Positions 52,618-63,035 of a DNA stretch of 64,000 bases are shown here, piece by piece. Within the stretch, counting starts at the first letter, position 1. Every line of letters starts with the position of its first letter. The notes below the pieces were generated by a model. The model worked only from the letters and a program-made list of their open reading frames with translations. It made no database searches and was not told the origin of the DNA. Both the position numbers and the translations under genes were made by a program. Location of the stretch: contig NZ_JABSPA010000002.1 in assembly GCF_013214175.1 (NCBI RefSeq), positions 930,001 to 994,000 of the forward strand, in the 5' to 3' direction. Origin of the DNA: Colwellia sp. Lineage in GTDB: Bacteria; Pseudomonadota; Gammaproteobacteria; Enterobacterales; Alteromonadaceae.

Positions 52618-53304
52618 GTGGAAATTTATCAAACGGAAGAACAACAAGTAGAAGCCATTAAAGGTTACTGGGCAAAAAATGGTATGACCATCAGTGCTGG
52701 TATCTTTTTAGGTTTCGCCGGTTTTATCGGTTTTAATTTTTATCAAGATAACCAGCTTGAGCAAGAGCTTGCTGTTTCAGACAGCTATCAAACGCTTATG
52801 GAACAAAGCGCTACTGACGCTAAAGCTTTTACTGAAAATGGCGAGAAGTTTATCAGTGAAAATGGTAACAATAGCTATGTGTCTTTAACTGCATTGGCGC
52901 TAGCAAAAGAGTCAGCGACCCATAAAGATTGGACGCAAGTTGAAAAGCAGCTAACCACTGCGATAGAATCTGCGCCAACTGATGGTATTAAAGCCATTGC
53001 TAGCTTACGTTTAGCGCGAGTACAAGTGCAACTTGAGCAATACTCACAAGCTTTCGCTACCTTAAATAACAATTTACCTGAAGCATTTACCGCTGCTATT
53101 GAAGAAATTAAAGGTGATGCGTATTTACAACAAGGTAAAAAAGACCTTGCTCGTAATGCCTATCAAGCCGCGATTGCTGCTGACGGTATAGCGACAAGCC
53201 CAAGTTTACAAATTAAATTAGATGATTTAGCTCAAGTAACTACATTGCCTACTGCTAAGAAAGTAGTAGCAGAGCCCGTAGTAACTGAGTCTGAAGATAA
53301 GTAA
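52618..53304 (+). CDS. yfgM: YfgM family TPR membrane protein
   Basis: 228 residues: a cytoplasmic N-terminus (MEIYQTEEQQVEAIKGYWAKNG), one membrane helix (about 24-43), then a periplasmic TPR region (about 85-195). YfgM is an ancillary subunit at the SecYEG translocon with PpiD and a periplasmic chaperone. The start is GTG. Position between hisS and bamB is as in E. coli. It ends in an acidic tail. Confidence 0.94.
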   Translation: MEIYQTEEQQVEAIKGYWAKNGMTISAGIFLGFAGFIGFNFYQDNQLEQELAVSDSYQTLMEQSATDAKAFTENGEKFISENGNNSYVSLTALALAKESATHKDWTQVEKQLTTAIESAPTDGIKAIASLRLARVQVQLEQYSQAFATLNNNLPEAFTAAIEEIKGDAYLQQGKKDLARNAYQAAIAADGIATSPSLQIKLDDLAQVTTLPTAKKVVAEPVVTESEDK

Positions 53305-53353
53305 CTTACCCGGTTATTTGGCACACTCATTTATTTTAGTTAAAAGGCAAACT

Positions 53354-54598
53354 ATGCGTTATTTTGAACATAAAATTTTTAAGGGCTTTAGTGCTAAAAA
53401 GGCACTAGCTATTGTCTTGTTGTCTGCAAGTTTACTGGCTTGTTCTTCAAATGATGATGAAGATCCTAGTACAAAAGTGGCAGAGCTCTCAGACTTAGAG
53501 AATGCTTTTGATGTCGAAGTATTATGGGATCGCAGTGTTGGTGATGGCGTTGATGATTATTTTTCACGGCTAAAACCTATCGTTGCGTACAACAAAGTTT
53601 ATAGCGCTAGTCGTATGGGCGATGTGATTGCCTTTGATAAAGACAGTGGTAAAAAAGTTTGGCAAGCCGACTTAAGTGATATTAATAACGAACGTAGTTT
53701 TTGGGATAGCCGAATTTCTGCTAAAGTTGCTGGTGGTCCGACAGCCGGTCTAAATAAAATATTCTTAGGTACTGAAAGTGGTAAGGTTTATGCCTTAGAT
53801 GCCGAGACTGGCGAGCTAGTTTGGCAAGCAAAGATTAAGGGTGAAGTGATAACTCAACCCGCGATAGACTCAGGTATCTTAGTGGTAAATTCTGCCTCAG
53901 GCCTAATTAAAGCTTTTGATGCCCGCACGGGTGAAGAGTTGTGGCAGGTTGAGCAAGATGTTCCAGCATTAACCTTACGCGGTATTAGTACGCCGGTAAT
54001 AGCCTCTGGTGGTGTCTTGATTGGCTCTGGCAAGGGTGAACTTTCCGTTTACATTCTTGAGAAAGGCCAAGCAGGCTGGACTACCGAAGTAGGCGAAGCG
54101 ACTGGTTCAACAGAATTAGAACGTGTTATTGATGTTGATTCTGCGCCGGTAGTTTTTGGTGATAAAATTTACGTAATCTCTGCGCGTGGCAACCTAGTTG
54201 CTATCGATTTAAAATCAGGTCGCATTTTATGGAAACGCCAATACTCATCATTTAGACAAATTTCTGTTTATCGAAATGATATTTATATTACCAATACCAG
54301 CGGTCACGTTTATGCACTTAATCGTATCAATGGTATTGAACGCTGGAGTAACATGGAGTTAACTAACCGAAGTGTTACCGGCCCAGCCGTAGTTGATAAC
54401 TATATTGTTGTTGGTGATTTTGAAGGTTACTTACATTGGCTTGATCAAGAAACCGGTGAAATCGTTTCTCGTCATAAAGTCGATGGTAGTGGTATACATT
54501 CAACACCAACAGTGGTTGATGATGTTTTATATAGTCAATCTCGTGATGGTGATTTACAAGCTATCATCACACCAAAAATTGTCAGTGCTGCTCAATAA
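53354..54598 (+). CDS. bamB: Outer membrane protein assembly factor BamB
   Basis: Lipoprotein of the BAM complex that helps insert outer membrane barrels. 414 residues. The signal ends in lipobox SLLAC, then an eight-bladed PQQ-like beta-propeller of WQ/W repeats (GKKVWQADLSD, GELVWQAKIKGE, GEELWQVEQ, GRILWKRQYSS, GIERWSNMEL). ATG 53354 with AAAAGG upstream fixes the start rather than TTG 53318. Lies between yfgM and der, as expected. Confidence 0.96.
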   Translation: MRYFEHKIFKGFSAKKALAIVLLSASLLACSSNDDEDPSTKVAELSDLENAFDVEVLWDRSVGDGVDDYFSRLKPIVAYNKVYSASRMGDVIAFDKDSGKKVWQADLSDINNERSFWDSRISAKVAGGPTAGLNKIFLGTESGKVYALDAETGELVWQAKIKGEVITQPAIDSGILVVNSASGLIKAFDARTGEELWQVEQDVPALTLRGISTPVIASGGVLIGSGKGELSVYILEKGQAGWTTEVGEATGSTELERVIDVDSAPVVFGDKIYVISARGNLVAIDLKSGRILWKRQYSSFRQISVYRNDIYITNTSGHVYALNRINGIERWSNMELTNRSVTGPAVVDNYIVVGDFEGYLHWLDQETGEIVSRHKVDGSGIHSTPTVVDDVLYSQSRDGDLQAIITPKIVSAAQ

Positions 54599-54650
54599 GT
54601 TGCACTGTTTTTAGCTACTTCTTTTTCGAAAGAAAGCAGCTAAAATTAAT

Positions 54651-54690
54651 AACGGCTCCTATGCAAAGTGCATCAGGAGCCGTTGCTTGT
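54651..54690 (+). terminator. Intrinsic terminator after bamB
   Basis: AACGGCTCCT and AGGAGCCGTT form a 10-bp stem, topped by ATGCA-aag-TGCAT with one bulged C, then GCTTGTTTTT. A second weaker stem, TTAGCT/AGCTAA (about 54611-54643), precedes it. Confidence 0.85.
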
Positions 54691-54817
54691 TTTTAGCAAT
54701 ATCAATTTTAACTTAGTAGACTGAGCAGTCTTGCTTTTTATTCTTGATATTTAGTTTTTATATATTTCTGAAAAACCATGCATTACTCGCTTGTATGGTT
54801 ATTTCTTTGAGGTGCTC

Positions 54818-56305
54818 ATGCTTCCTGTAGTTGCTCTTGTTGGCCGTCCTAATGTCGGAAAATCAACGTTATTTAACCGTTTAACCCGTAGTCGTAATGC
54901 ACTTGTTGCCGATTACCCTGGTCTAACTCGCGATCGTCAATATGGTCAAGCTGAAGTAGAAGAACATCCATTTATTGTTATTGATACCGGCGGTATTAAT
55001 GGTGATGAAAAAGGCATTGACGTAAAGATGGCTGAACAGTCATTACTGGCGATTGAAGAAGCCGATGCAGTGCTATTTTTAGTTGATGCTCGCGATGGCT
55101 TAACCGCAGCTGATCATGGTATTGCTGATCATTTACGTAAGCAAAATAAAAAGATATTTGTTGTAGCCAATAAAATTGACGGTATTCATGGCGACTCAGC
55201 TGTTGCCGAATTCTATTCTTTAGGTTTAGGTGAACATGTCCATCAAATTGCTGCTGCCCACGGTCGTGGTGTTACGCAACTATTAACGCTTGCCTTAACT
55301 CCACATATTGAAGCTTTGGCTAACCCAGTTGAGCCTAAAGAAGAAGGCGAAGAGAATGATGAATTCTCTGACGAATTAGAGGTTGAGCTAACAGAAGAAG
55401 AGCTGGCTAAAAAGCTTGAAGATGAACCTAAAGAAAATGACAAAATAAAATTAGCTATCATCGGTCGTCCGAATGTAGGTAAATCAACACTAACTAACCG
55501 TATTCTGGGTGAAGAACGTGTTGTTGTTTATGATATGCCAGGTACTACACGTGATAGTGTTTATATTCCAATGGAGCGTAATGGCCGCGAATATACCTTA
55601 ATTGATACTGCGGGTATTCGTCGTCGTAAAAATGTTACTGACGTGGTAGAAAAATACTCGGTGATTAAAACCTTACGTGCTATTGAAGACGCTAACGTTT
55701 GTCTACTTATTATTGATGCGCAAGAAGGTATTAGTGATCAAGATTTAAGCTTACTGGGCTTTATTCTTGAAGCAGGACGTTCTTTAGTTTTAGCGGTAAA
55801 TAAATGGGATGGCTTAGAGGATCATGAAAAAGATCGTATTAAGACAGAGCTTGATAGACGTTTAGGCTTTATCGACTTTGCCCGTATACATTTTATTTCT
55901 GCTTTACACGGCACTGGTGTTGGTCACTTGTATGAATCAGTGGAAGAAGCATTTGTTTCAGCAACAAAACGTATTTCAACCGCTATGGTAACTAAAATAC
56001 TTGATATGGCGGTTTTTGATCACCAACCACCAATGCACCAAGGGCGTCGTATTAAACTTAAATATGCCCATGCAGGTGGTTATAACCCACCTATTATTAT
56101 CGTGCATGGTAACTTGGCGAAGAAATTGCCAATGTCTTATAAACGTTATTTAATGAACTACTATCGTAAGTCGTTAAAAATGATGGGTACACCTATTCGT
56201 ATTCAGTTTAAAGACACCTTGAATCCATTTGCCGGTAAGAAAAAGTTAACCTATACCCAGCAAAAGAAAATTGCTCGATTAACGCAAGGTTATAAAAAAG
56301 ACTAA
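54818..56305 (+). CDS. der: Ribosome biogenesis GTPase Der (EngA)
   Basis: 495 residues with two tandem GTPase domains and a C-terminal KH-like domain. G1 motifs: GRPNVGKST at about 10-18 and again at about 219-227. G3 DTGG and DTAG, G4 NKID and NKWD. An acidic linker (about 170-205, rich in Glu) joins the GTPases. Needed for maturation of the 50S subunit. ATG 54818 with GAGG 5 bases upstream is used; the upstream TTG is less likely. Terminator at 56312. Confidence 0.97.
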   Translation: MLPVVALVGRPNVGKSTLFNRLTRSRNALVADYPGLTRDRQYGQAEVEEHPFIVIDTGGINGDEKGIDVKMAEQSLLAIEEADAVLFLVDARDGLTAADHGIADHLRKQNKKIFVVANKIDGIHGDSAVAEFYSLGLGEHVHQIAAAHGRGVTQLLTLALTPHIEALANPVEPKEEGEENDEFSDELEVELTEEELAKKLEDEPKENDKIKLAIIGRPNVGKSTLTNRILGEERVVVYDMPGTTRDSVYIPMERNGREYTLIDTAGIRRRKNVTDVVEKYSVIKTLRAIEDANVCLLIIDAQEGISDQDLSLLGFILEAGRSLVLAVNKWDGLEDHEKDRIKTELDRRLGFIDFARIHFISALHGTGVGHLYESVEEAFVSATKRISTAMVTKILDMAVFDHQPPMHQGRRIKLKYAHAGGYNPPIIIVHGNLAKKLPMSYKRYLMNYYRKSLKMMGTPIRIQFKDTLNPFAGKKKLTYTQQKKIARLTQGYKKD

Positions 56306-56311
56306 CGTTTG

Positions 56312-56350
56312 TTGCAACTTACTGTGCTTACAGTAAGTTGCAATTTCTGT
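56312..56350 (+). terminator. Hairpin terminator after der
   Basis: TTGCAACTTACTG and CAGTAAGTTGCAA form a perfect 13-bp stem with a 6-base loop, followed by a T-rich run (TTTCTGTTTTATT). Confidence 0.85.
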
Positions 56351-56402
56351 TTTATTTAATTAAGGTTATAGGTACGTTCCACGTTTGATCTTATTGAAAA
56401 AT

Positions 56403-57086
56403 ATGGCAGGACAAGCAATTTTAACCAACCCCAAAAAACCTTCTGCGCGTAATTTAGCTTATCTAAAAGCGGGTGCGCCTATCACTATTGATATCTGTAC
56501 CCCAGCAGGTCAAAAAAGAAAGTTTCATACCTTTTATATTGGTTACTTACCTAAGAAGTATGTACTTATCGAATATCCCGATGCGACCAAATTAGGTGCA
56601 TTTTCTCAATATATTTCTCAAGGCACAGTTATCACTGTTCGTGGCCTTATTGAAGGTCGTGATGGCGCTGCGGTGGCTTTTATTAGCAGTGTTAGACAAA
56701 CCTTGCAAATACCCTCACGTATTATGGTGTTAGACATCCCTAATACCGTAACCTTACAACAATTACGTTCCTCGGTGCGTATTGATACCCACATTTACGC
56801 TAAAGTAAAAATTGATGACGTTTACTGGCAAACAACCATGACTAACTTATCGGTTGATGGTGGTCAGCTAGATATTATCAATGGCGAACAGTTGGTATTG
56901 GCAGAAGATAAAGTAATCGATATTGTGGTGGAAACAGGGGAAGGGGAAAGTAATATAAAACTCAACGCCACCATTTGCAATATTAAACAGCAAGTTGATG
57001 GTCTCTCTTTTGGGGTTAAATTTAATAAAGTGAGTAAGCAACAGGTCATTGAGTTGCTTTATCAAGCGCTAGCACATGATCACTAA
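56403..57086 (+). CDS. PilZ domain protein with YcgR-like N-terminal domain
   Basis: 227 residues. The N-terminal part (about 10-105) resembles the YcgR-N/PilZN split barrel, and the C-terminal PilZ domain carries the c-di-GMP motif RSSVR (RxxxR, about residue 118) and NLSVDGG ((D/N)xSxxG, about 152). Both halves of the c-di-GMP site are intact. It is a likely c-di-GMP effector, for example a flagellar-brake-type or other motility/adhesion regulator. The start is ATG 56403; TTG 56385 is possible, and neither has a strong ribosome-binding site. It is convergent with xseA. Confidence 0.85.
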   Translation: MAGQAILTNPKKPSARNLAYLKAGAPITIDICTPAGQKRKFHTFYIGYLPKKYVLIEYPDATKLGAFSQYISQGTVITVRGLIEGRDGAAVAFISSVRQTLQIPSRIMVLDIPNTVTLQQLRSSVRIDTHIYAKVKIDDVYWQTTMTNLSVDGGQLDIINGEQLVLAEDKVIDIVVETGEGESNIKLNATICNIKQQVDGLSFGVKFNKVSKQQVIELLYQALAHDH

Positions 57087-57136
57087 CCTACTTATATTGC
57101 TTTACTGCTCAAGCAAAACCCTTATCAGTGGTAAAT

Positions 57137-58471
57137 TTATATTACCCGCGCATTAATACTGCCATCAGTTAATTGCACACTTATTTCTTCATCCTTGCAC
57201 ACCTGAGTAACTTTAGTAATAACAGTATTATTTTTATTGCGGGTGACACTGTAACCTCTAGCTATCGTTGCTAATGGGCTAACCAGTTGCAATTGCTCAA
57301 TCAAGTGGACAAAACTTTCACTTTTATGCTGTAAAGTGTTTTGCATTGCATGGCTAATTCTTTGCATATTCTGCTGAGTTTTTTCTTGTTGTAATTGAAT
57401 CACTTTTGCCGGTGATTGTTGTAATAGTCTTTGGCTAAGCTGAGCAGGTTTCGTTTGAATTTCTACTAGATTACGCTTCATCGCTTGCTTTAAACGTAAG
57501 GCCAATTCATCGGATTTTTGTTGCTGTAATTGTAACTGTTGTTCAGGATGGACTTGCGATAACCTGTGTTGTAAATAATTTCTTTCATTGCCTAAATGGG
57601 CGAGTTTTACTTGTTGAACTTTAAGCAAACGTTGTTTAAGCATAACAACACGCTTAAGTAACTCACTGCTATCGCTTGATACTAGCTCCGCGGCTGCAGA
57701 AGGCGTAGCGGCGCGTAAGTCAGCAACATAATCACTTAGTGTGGTATCAATTTCATGACCAACGGCGCTAATCACTGGCAGTTCGCTTTGATAGATAGCG
57801 CGAACAACACTTTCTTCATTAAACGGCCATAAATCTTCTAAAGAGCCACCACCTCGACCAACAATAAGTACATCACATTCTTGACGACTATTAGCACGCT
57901 CAATGGCATGGCAAATATCACCTTGCGCATAGTCACCTTGTACCAAAGCGGGATAGATAATAGCTTTGATATTTGGATTACGACGTTTAAGTACCGTTAA
58001 AATGTCTTTCACCGCAGCACCGGTAGGAGAAGTAACAATACCAACACAATTGATATGTGTTGGTATTGCTTTTTTATGGCTTAAATCAAATAAGCCTTGT
58101 GCGTTGAGTTTGTTTTTTAATTGTTCAAATTGCTGACGCAGCATACCGGCACCAGCATCTTCCATATGTTCAATAATTAGTTGGAAGTCACCACGAGGCT
58201 CATATAAAGACACTTTAGCGCGCACAAGAACTTGTTGGCCATTACTCGGTTTTGCTCCTGTGCCTAAACGTACACGTCTATTACTGCCTTTAAACATGGC
58301 ACACTTAACTTGCGACTTGGCATCTTTCAATGATAAATACCAATGACCTGAACTAGCGGCAATAAAATTGGATACTTCACCGGTTAACCAAACCGTATTT
58401 AGCTCACTTTCTAGAATAAAGCGTACTTTTTTAGTTAATTCGCTTATTTGTAATATATGCTGTTGGCTCAT
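57137..58471 (-). CDS. xseA: Exodeoxyribonuclease VII large subunit
   Basis: 444 residues. Catalytic subunit of the single-strand DNA exonuclease ExoVII. N-terminal OB domain (LTKKVRFILESELNTVWLTGEVSNF, SSGHWYLSLKD), the nuclease core GIVTSPTGAAVKDIL and DVLIVGRGGGSLEDLWPFNEE, then a long coiled coil and a C-terminal motif (LATIARGYSVTR). It is alone here; xseB is not in the window. Convergent with the PilZ gene, divergent from guaB. Confidence 0.96.
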   Translation of the reverse strand: MSQQHILQISELTKKVRFILESELNTVWLTGEVSNFIAASSGHWYLSLKDAKSQVKCAMFKGSNRRVRLGTGAKPSNGQQVLVRAKVSLYEPRGDFQLIIEHMEDAGAGMLRQQFEQLKNKLNAQGLFDLSHKKAIPTHINCVGIVTSPTGAAVKDILTVLKRRNPNIKAIIYPALVQGDYAQGDICHAIERANSRQECDVLIVGRGGGSLEDLWPFNEESVVRAIYQSELPVISAVGHEIDTTLSDYVADLRAATPSAAAELVSSDSSELLKRVVMLKQRLLKVQQVKLAHLGNERNYLQHRLSQVHPEQQLQLQQQKSDELALRLKQAMKRNLVEIQTKPAQLSQRLLQQSPAKVIQLQQEKTQQNMQRISHAMQNTLQHKSESFVHLIEQLQLVSPLATIARGYSVTRNKNNTVITKVTQVCKDEEISVQLTDGSINARVI

Positions 58472-58835
58472 AATGAAGAGGTAATCGTGGTTTTGTGTAG
58501 GCAGATAGCTAGCTAGTATATCAAGTCTACTGAGATAATGCCGAACTGATAACCGCTAATGTCATAAGCATATATTACTAGTGTTTAGTGCCTTTCGCTC
58601 AAACTTTATAGTTTATTGTAATACGGTTAATTAGTTGACACTTCTGTCAATAATTAGCTGTTAGGACATTAATCCAAATTATATTCTTATAAATAAAGTA
58701 TTTCGGCACTATTATTGCGTTGTTTTTTAGTGAGTTGATAAAAGTTTAAAAAATAGGTTTACCTAAAACAAGAAAACGGTTAAAATTCTGCCGCAATATT
58801 CACTCCCTAACCAACCTTTTTAGAGAGATGTTGCG
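58472..58835. other. xseA-guaB divergent promoter region
   Basis: 364 bases of AT-rich DNA between divergent xseA and guaB. It must hold both promoters. AAGAAAACGGTTAAAA near 58770 vaguely resembles a purine repressor box but does not match well. Nothing else supported. Confidence 0.4.
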
Positions 58836-60308
58836 ATGCTAAGAATTGCCCAAGAAGCTTTAACTTTTGATGACGTATTACTTGTACCTGCTCATTCAAA
58901 AGTACTCCCACACACGGCTGATTTAAAAACTAAATTAACCCGTAAAATTAATTTAAACGTACCGATGATTTCTGCGTCTATGGACACAGTTACCGAAGCG
59001 CGTCTAGCGATCACGTTAGCGCAAGAAGGTGGTTTAGGTTTTATTCATAAAAACATGACCATTGCTGAACAAGCGCAGAATGTTTCTCAAGTGAAGAAGT
59101 ATGAAAGTGGCATAGTTTCAGACCCTGTAACTGTAGATAGCAAATTTACTATTGAACAGGTTATGCACAAAGCTGATGACCTAGGTTTCTCAGGTTTCCC
59201 CGTTGTTGATGATAATAACAATTTAGTGGGTATCATCACTGGACGTGATTTACGTTTTGAAACAGATTTAAGTAAACCTGTCTCTTCACTAATGACAATA
59301 AAAGAAAATCTAGTGACAGTTAAAGAAGGCGCTGCTCGCGAAGAAATTTTAGGTTTAATGCACAGTAACCGTATTGAGAAAATCTTAGTGGTTGATGATG
59401 CGTTTAAACTTGTAGGTCTTATTACTGCAAAAGATTACCAAAAAGCTGAAGACAAGCCTGACGCCTGTAAAGACGAATTTGGTCGTTTACGTGTTGGTGC
59501 TGCTGTAGGTGTTGGCGCAGGTACTGATGAGCGTATTGACGCTCTAGTGGCTGCGGGAGTTGATGTTTTATTAATTGATACTTCACACGGTCATTCACAA
59601 GGTGTATTAGATAGAGTTAAAGAAGCCCGTAATAAATACCCAGACTTGCAAATTATTGCCGGTAATGTTGCAACCGCATCGGGCGCAAAAGCTATGGCTG
59701 ATGCCGGTGTTGATGCCGTTAAAGTAGGTATAGGCCCAGGGTCAATTTGTACTACACGTATTGTTACAGGTGTGGGTGTGCCACAACTAACTGCTATTTC
59801 AAATGCTGTTGAAGGCTTGAAAGGCACAGGTATTCCAGTGATTGCTGATGGCGGTATTCGTTTCTCGGGTGATATTGCTAAAGCACTTGTTGCTGGCGCG
59901 CACTGCGTTATGGTTGGTAGTATGTTAGCCGGTACGGAAGAAGCACCAGGTGAAGTTGAGCTTTATCAAGGTCGTTACTACAAGTCTTATCGTGGTATGG
60001 GCTCTTTAGGGGCTATGGCGCAAAAAGATGGCTCAAGTGATAGATACTTCCAAAAAGCTGAAGGCGAAGCAGACAAATTAGTACCAGAAGGTATTGAAGG
60101 TCGTGTTGCTTATAAAGGCCCTGTAGCGGCAATTATTCATCAGCAAATGGGTGGTTTACGTTCGTCAATGGGCTTAACTGGCTGTAAAGATATTGAAACT
60201 ATGCGTACCAAACCTGAGTTTATGAAAATTACTTCAGCCGGTATGGGCGAGTCGCACGTACATGACGTTACCATCACCAAAGAAGCGCCAAACTATAGAA
60301 CGGGTTAG
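58836..60308 (+). CDS. guaB: Inosine-5'-monophosphate dehydrogenase
   Basis: Oxidises IMP to XMP, the first committed step of GMP synthesis. 490 residues: a TIM barrel interrupted by two CBS domains (about 95-205; [37 protein letters not shown]). The catalytic Cys loop is [15 protein letters not shown], then [12 protein letters not shown] and [21 protein letters not shown] before the ATG. Followed by a structured element, a terminator, and then guaA, so guaA probably also has its own promoter. Confidence 0.97.
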   Translation: MLRIAQEALTFDDVLLVPAHSKVLPHTADLKTKLTRKINLNVPMISASMDTVTEARLAITLAQEGGLGFIHKNMTIAEQAQNVSQVKKYESGIVSDPVTVDSKFTIEQVMHKADDLGFSGFPVVDDNNNLVGIITGRDLRFETDLSKPVSSLMTIKENLVTVKEGAAREEILGLMHSNRIEKILVVDDAFKLVGLITAKDYQKAEDKPDACKDEFGRLRVGAAVGVGAGTDERIDALVAAGVDVLLIDTSHGHSQGVLDRVKEARNKYPDLQIIAGNVATASGAKAMADAGVDAVKVGIGPGSICTTRIVTGVGVPQLTAISNAVEGLKGTGIPVIADGGIRFSGDIAKALVAGAHCVMVGSMLAGTEEAPGEVELYQGRYYKSYRGMGSLGAMAQKDGSSDRYFQKAEGEADKLVPEGIEGRVAYKGPVAAIIHQQMGGLRSSMGLTGCKDIETMRTKPEFMKITSAGMGESHVHDVTITKEAPNYRTG

Positions 60309-60352
60309 TCGAACAGATTATTTCTGTGCTAGTTAACGCAATAGCAGCATCA

Positions 60353-60387
60353 GAAGTGCTCACTGACTAGCGTCAGCTCCGCGCTTC
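60353..60387 (+). ncRNA. Conserved internal-loop hairpin after guaB
   Basis: GAAGTGC pairs with GCGCTTC (7 bp), then the internal loop TCA/CTCC, then CTGAC-tagc-GTCAG (5 bp). A longer outer pairing exists: CTAGTTAACGC (60329-60339) with GCGCTAATTAG (60400-60410), about 10 of 11 pairs. The same core as after ndk and guaA, with different stem bases but conserved pairing and loop. Confidence 0.65.
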
Positions 60388-60469
60388 TTCTTTGCTTTAG
60401 CGCTAATTAGCTTTGAACTAAACTATTCTTCATCTCTTAATTAAAATTAAGAAGATAACAAATTCAAAC

Positions 60470-60510
60470 AGGCTGAGCAGGAATCTCACAAGAGAAAGCT
60501 CAGCCTTTTT
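60470..60510 (+). terminator. Intrinsic terminator between guaB and guaA
   Basis: AGGCTGAGC and GCTCAGCCT form a 9-bp stem with a 19-base loop, followed by TTTTTATTT. Confidence 0.85.
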
Positions 60511-60584
60511 ATTTAATGCACACCGCTCTAAATGAACAAGTATAAAGTTTGTTCATGATAAGCGTTAACAGTAGGAAAACAACC

Positions 60585-62162
60585 ATGAGTAAAAACATTC
60601 ATGATCACCGCATACTAATATTAGATTTTGGTTCTCAGTACACTCAACTTATCGCACGTCGTGTACGTGAAATAGGTGTTTACTGTGAACTTTGGTCGTG
60701 GGACGTAACTGAAGAGCAAATTAAAGGTTTTAACCCAACGGGTATTATCCTTGCTGGTGGTCCAGAGTCAGTAACTGAAGCTAACTCTCCTCGTGCACCT
60801 GAATATGTATATACCGCTGGCGTACCAGTATTAGGTATTTGTTACGGCATGCAAACCATGGCTGAGCAACTTGGCGGTGGTGTTGAAAGCTCGAGTCATA
60901 AAGAATTTGGTTATGCTGCTGTTGAGTTAATTGCCCAATCTGCGTTATTCAACAAAGTTGAAGACAGCGTTGGTGATAATGGTAATGCCTTACTAGACGT
61001 TTGGATGAGTCACGGCGATAAAGTGTCTGCAATTCCTGAAGGCTTTGTTACTGTTGCAAAAACAGCAAGTTGTGCTTTTGGCGCAATGGCCAATGAAGAG
61101 AAGAAATTTTACGGCGTACAATTCCACCCTGAAGTTACGCACACAAAACAAGGTTTACGCATTTTAGAAAACTTTGTTGTAGATATCTGTAAATGTGAAA
61201 AGCTTTGGACTTCAGCGTCAATTATTGATGATGCTATTGCCAAGATGAAAGCACAAGTAGGTGACGATGAAGTTATCCTTGGTCTTTCTGGTGGTGTTGA
61301 TTCATCTGTTGTTGCCATGTTATTACAGCGCGCTATCGGTGATAAACTGACTTGTGTATTTGTTGATAACGGTTTGCTTCGTTTAGATGAAGGCAAGCAA
61401 GTAATGGATATGTTTGGTGATCATTTTGGTCTTAAAATTATTCATGTTCAGGCTGAAGACAGATTCTTAGATCGTTTAGCCGATGAAAGCGATCCAGAGA
61501 AAAAACGTAAAATCATTGGTAACGTTTTTGTTGAAGTATTTGAAGAAGAATCAAAGAAACTTGAAAATGCTAAGTGGTTAGCACAAGGTACTATTTACCC
61601 TGATGTGATTGAGTCAGCGGCTTCTGCTACTGGTAAAGCACATGTGATTAAATCTCACCATAACGTTGGTGGTTTACCTGAGCATATGGAAATGGGTCTA
61701 GTTGAACCATTACGTGAGTTATTCAAAGATGAAGTACGTAAAATCGGTTTAGAGCTAGGTTTACCGTACGACATGCTTTATCGTCACCCGTTCCCTGGAC
61801 CTGGTTTAGGTGTACGTATTTTAGGTGAAGTGAAAAAAGAATATGCTGACTTATTACGTCGCGCCGATGCTATTTTCATTGAAGAATTACACAACCACGA
61901 CTTATACAAAAAAGTAAGCCAGGCATTTACCGTATTTTTACCGGTAAAATCTGTAGGTGTGATGGGCGATCAGCGTAAATACGATTGGGTTGTTTCTTTA
62001 CGTTGTGTTGAAACTATCGACTTTATGACCGCTCGTTGGTCACATTTACCGTATGATTTCTTAGGCTTAGTTTCTAACCGTATTATCAACGAAGTTGATG
62101 GTATCTCACGCGTAGTTTACGACATCTCTGGTAAACCACCAGCGACTATCGAATGGGAGTAG
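60585..62162 (+). CDS. guaA: GMP synthase (glutamine-hydrolysing)
   Basis: Makes GMP from XMP, ATP and glutamine. 525 residues, exactly the usual length. Class I glutamine amidotransferase domain (catalytic Cys in [11 protein letters not shown], His-Pro-Glu in QFHPEVTHT), ATP-pyrophosphatase domain with the P-loop [14 protein letters not shown], and a C-terminal dimerisation domain ending [11 protein letters not shown] 60585 with TAGGA upstream fixes the start over 60549. It lies downstream of guaB in the normal order but behind a terminator. A structured element and terminator follow. Confidence 0.97.
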   Translation: MSKNIHDHRILILDFGSQYTQLIARRVREIGVYCELWSWDVTEEQIKGFNPTGIILAGGPESVTEANSPRAPEYVYTAGVPVLGICYGMQTMAEQLGGGVESSSHKEFGYAAVELIAQSALFNKVEDSVGDNGNALLDVWMSHGDKVSAIPEGFVTVAKTASCAFGAMANEEKKFYGVQFHPEVTHTKQGLRILENFVVDICKCEKLWTSASIIDDAIAKMKAQVGDDEVILGLSGGVDSSVVAMLLQRAIGDKLTCVFVDNGLLRLDEGKQVMDMFGDHFGLKIIHVQAEDRFLDRLADESDPEKKRKIIGNVFVEVFEEESKKLENAKWLAQGTIYPDVIESAASATGKAHVIKSHHNVGGLPEHMEMGLVEPLRELFKDEVRKIGLELGLPYDMLYRHPFPGPGLGVRILGEVKKEYADLLRRADAIFIEELHNHDLYKKVSQAFTVFLPVKSVGVMGDQRKYDWVVSLRCVETIDFMTARWSHLPYDFLGLVSNRIINEVDGISRVVYDISGKPPATIEWE

Positions 62163-62195
62163 CTTTATAGTAAGCTTGATATAACAATCAACTTC

Positions 62196-62241
62196 GGCGT
62201 TGAAAGTACTCACCTATAGTCATAGGCTCCGTGCTTCCGCC
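62196..62241 (+). ncRNA. Conserved internal-loop hairpin after guaA
   Basis: GGCG (62196-62199) pairs with CGCC (62238-62241), AAGTAC with GTGCTT, then the internal loop TCA/CTCC, then CCTAT-agtc-ATAGG (5 bp). Compared with the ndk and guaB copies the upper stem bases have all changed while pairing is kept, which is strong evidence for a selected or recently copied RNA structure. Confidence 0.65.
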
Positions 62242-62300
62242 TTGAATTTGAATGTTCTACCTACGCTTTCAATTAAAGCTCTGCATATAGAATTTAATTT

Positions 62301-62338
62301 AAACCTCACTGTTGAAAAACACTGAGGTTTTATTTTTT
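62301..62338 (+). terminator. Intrinsic terminator after guaA
   Basis: AAACCTCA-ct-GTT-gaaa-AAC-ac-TGAGGTTT stem followed by TATTTTTT. It lies 140 bases after the guaA stop, beyond the structured element. Confidence 0.88.
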
Positions 62339-62384
62339 ACGCACAAGGAATAGCTCTAACTAGTTGGGATTTTAGCAAAGCTTT

Positions 62385-62490
62385 TGAGTGTTTTATTTTT
62401 GAGATTATGTTCAGGATGAACGGTATGTCGCGATGGCATGGATGCCAAGGAGAGACGATGACTATAAGTGATGCCTTTACTTATAGAAAG
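62385..62490. repeat. Short-hairpin-rich intergenic stretch before the RidA gene
   Basis: Contains GGCAT-gg-ATGCC (about 62434-62445) and CTATAAGT-gatgccttt-ACTTATAG (62462-62486, perfect 8-bp arms). CAGGATGAACGG...GGATGCCAAGGAGAGACGATG has the look of a dispersed Alteromonadales repeat. No gene is seen in 62339-62542. Confidence 0.45.
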
Positions 62491-62542
62491 TAAACATAAA
62501 ACAATGCCGATAAAATATCTACTAGGACGAGCAGAAATTATA

Positions 62543-62893
62543 ATGACTATTACTAGATTAGAAACTAAGCAAAGAATGAGTAGAATTGTTAAACACAACG
62601 GTACTATTTATTTATGTGGTCAAGTAGCGGCGGATGCCACTAAAGATATCACCGAACAAACACAAACCATGCTGGATAAAGTTGATGCTTTGTTAATACA
62701 AGCAGGCAGCGACAGAGGGCACATCTTATCAGCAACTATTTATGTTAAAGACATGAGTTACTTTGCTGATATGAACGCGGTATGGGATGTTTGGCTACCC
62801 GAAGGGCATGCTCCTGCGCGTGCTTGTGTGGCAGCAAAAATGGCAAGAGAAGCTTTGTTAGTGGAAATTTCAGTAGTAGCTGCTGAAAAGTAA
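62543..62893 (+). CDS. RidA family protein, YoaB-like
   Basis: 116 residues. RidA proteins are small trimeric enamine/imine deaminases that protect PLP enzymes from reactive 2-aminoacrylate-type intermediates. The YoaB-subgroup features are seen: [49 protein letters not shown], and the end [23 protein letters not shown], whose Arg (R in ARACVAA) is the conserved substrate-binding arginine. I use ATG 62543, which matches the usual RidA N-terminus, rather than the frame start at 62468. The ribosome-binding site is weak. Confidence 0.9.
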   Translation: MTITRLETKQRMSRIVKHNGTIYLCGQVAADATKDITEQTQTMLDKVDALLIQAGSDRGHILSATIYVKDMSYFADMNAVWDVWLPEGHAPARACVAAKMAREALLVEISVVAAEK

Positions 62894-62976
62894 TGTGATT
62901 GTCTGATTTTTTTACATAAATGTATGAATATATAAGTTGATGACATTAAAGCTCTATTAATCAGAGTCTTGTAATG

Positions 62977-62993
62977 TTGGTTTGTTTTTTGCA
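62977..62993 (+). promoter_or_regulatory. Sigma-54 promoter for the PEP-CTERM gene
   Basis: TTGGTTTGTTTTTTGCA: GG (62979-62980) and GC (62991-62992) are exactly 10 bases apart with TTGCA at -12. The expected start is near 63004, about 30 bases before the ATG at 63036. PEP-CTERM gene sets in other bacteria are regulated by the sigma-54-linked PrsK/PrsR pair, which agrees. Confidence 0.7.
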
Positions 62994-63035
62994 CAGACCA
63001 AAGCAATCAGGTAATAATTATATTAAGAGATAAAA

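Noticed and set aside
58770-58788. Purine repressor (PurR) box upstream of guaB
   Set aside because: AAGAAAACGGTTAAAA only partly matches the PurR consensus core, and several conserved positions are wrong.
61109-61396. 95-codon minus-strand frame in guaA
   Set aside because: Antisense shadow of a strongly codon-biased gene; no supporting signals.
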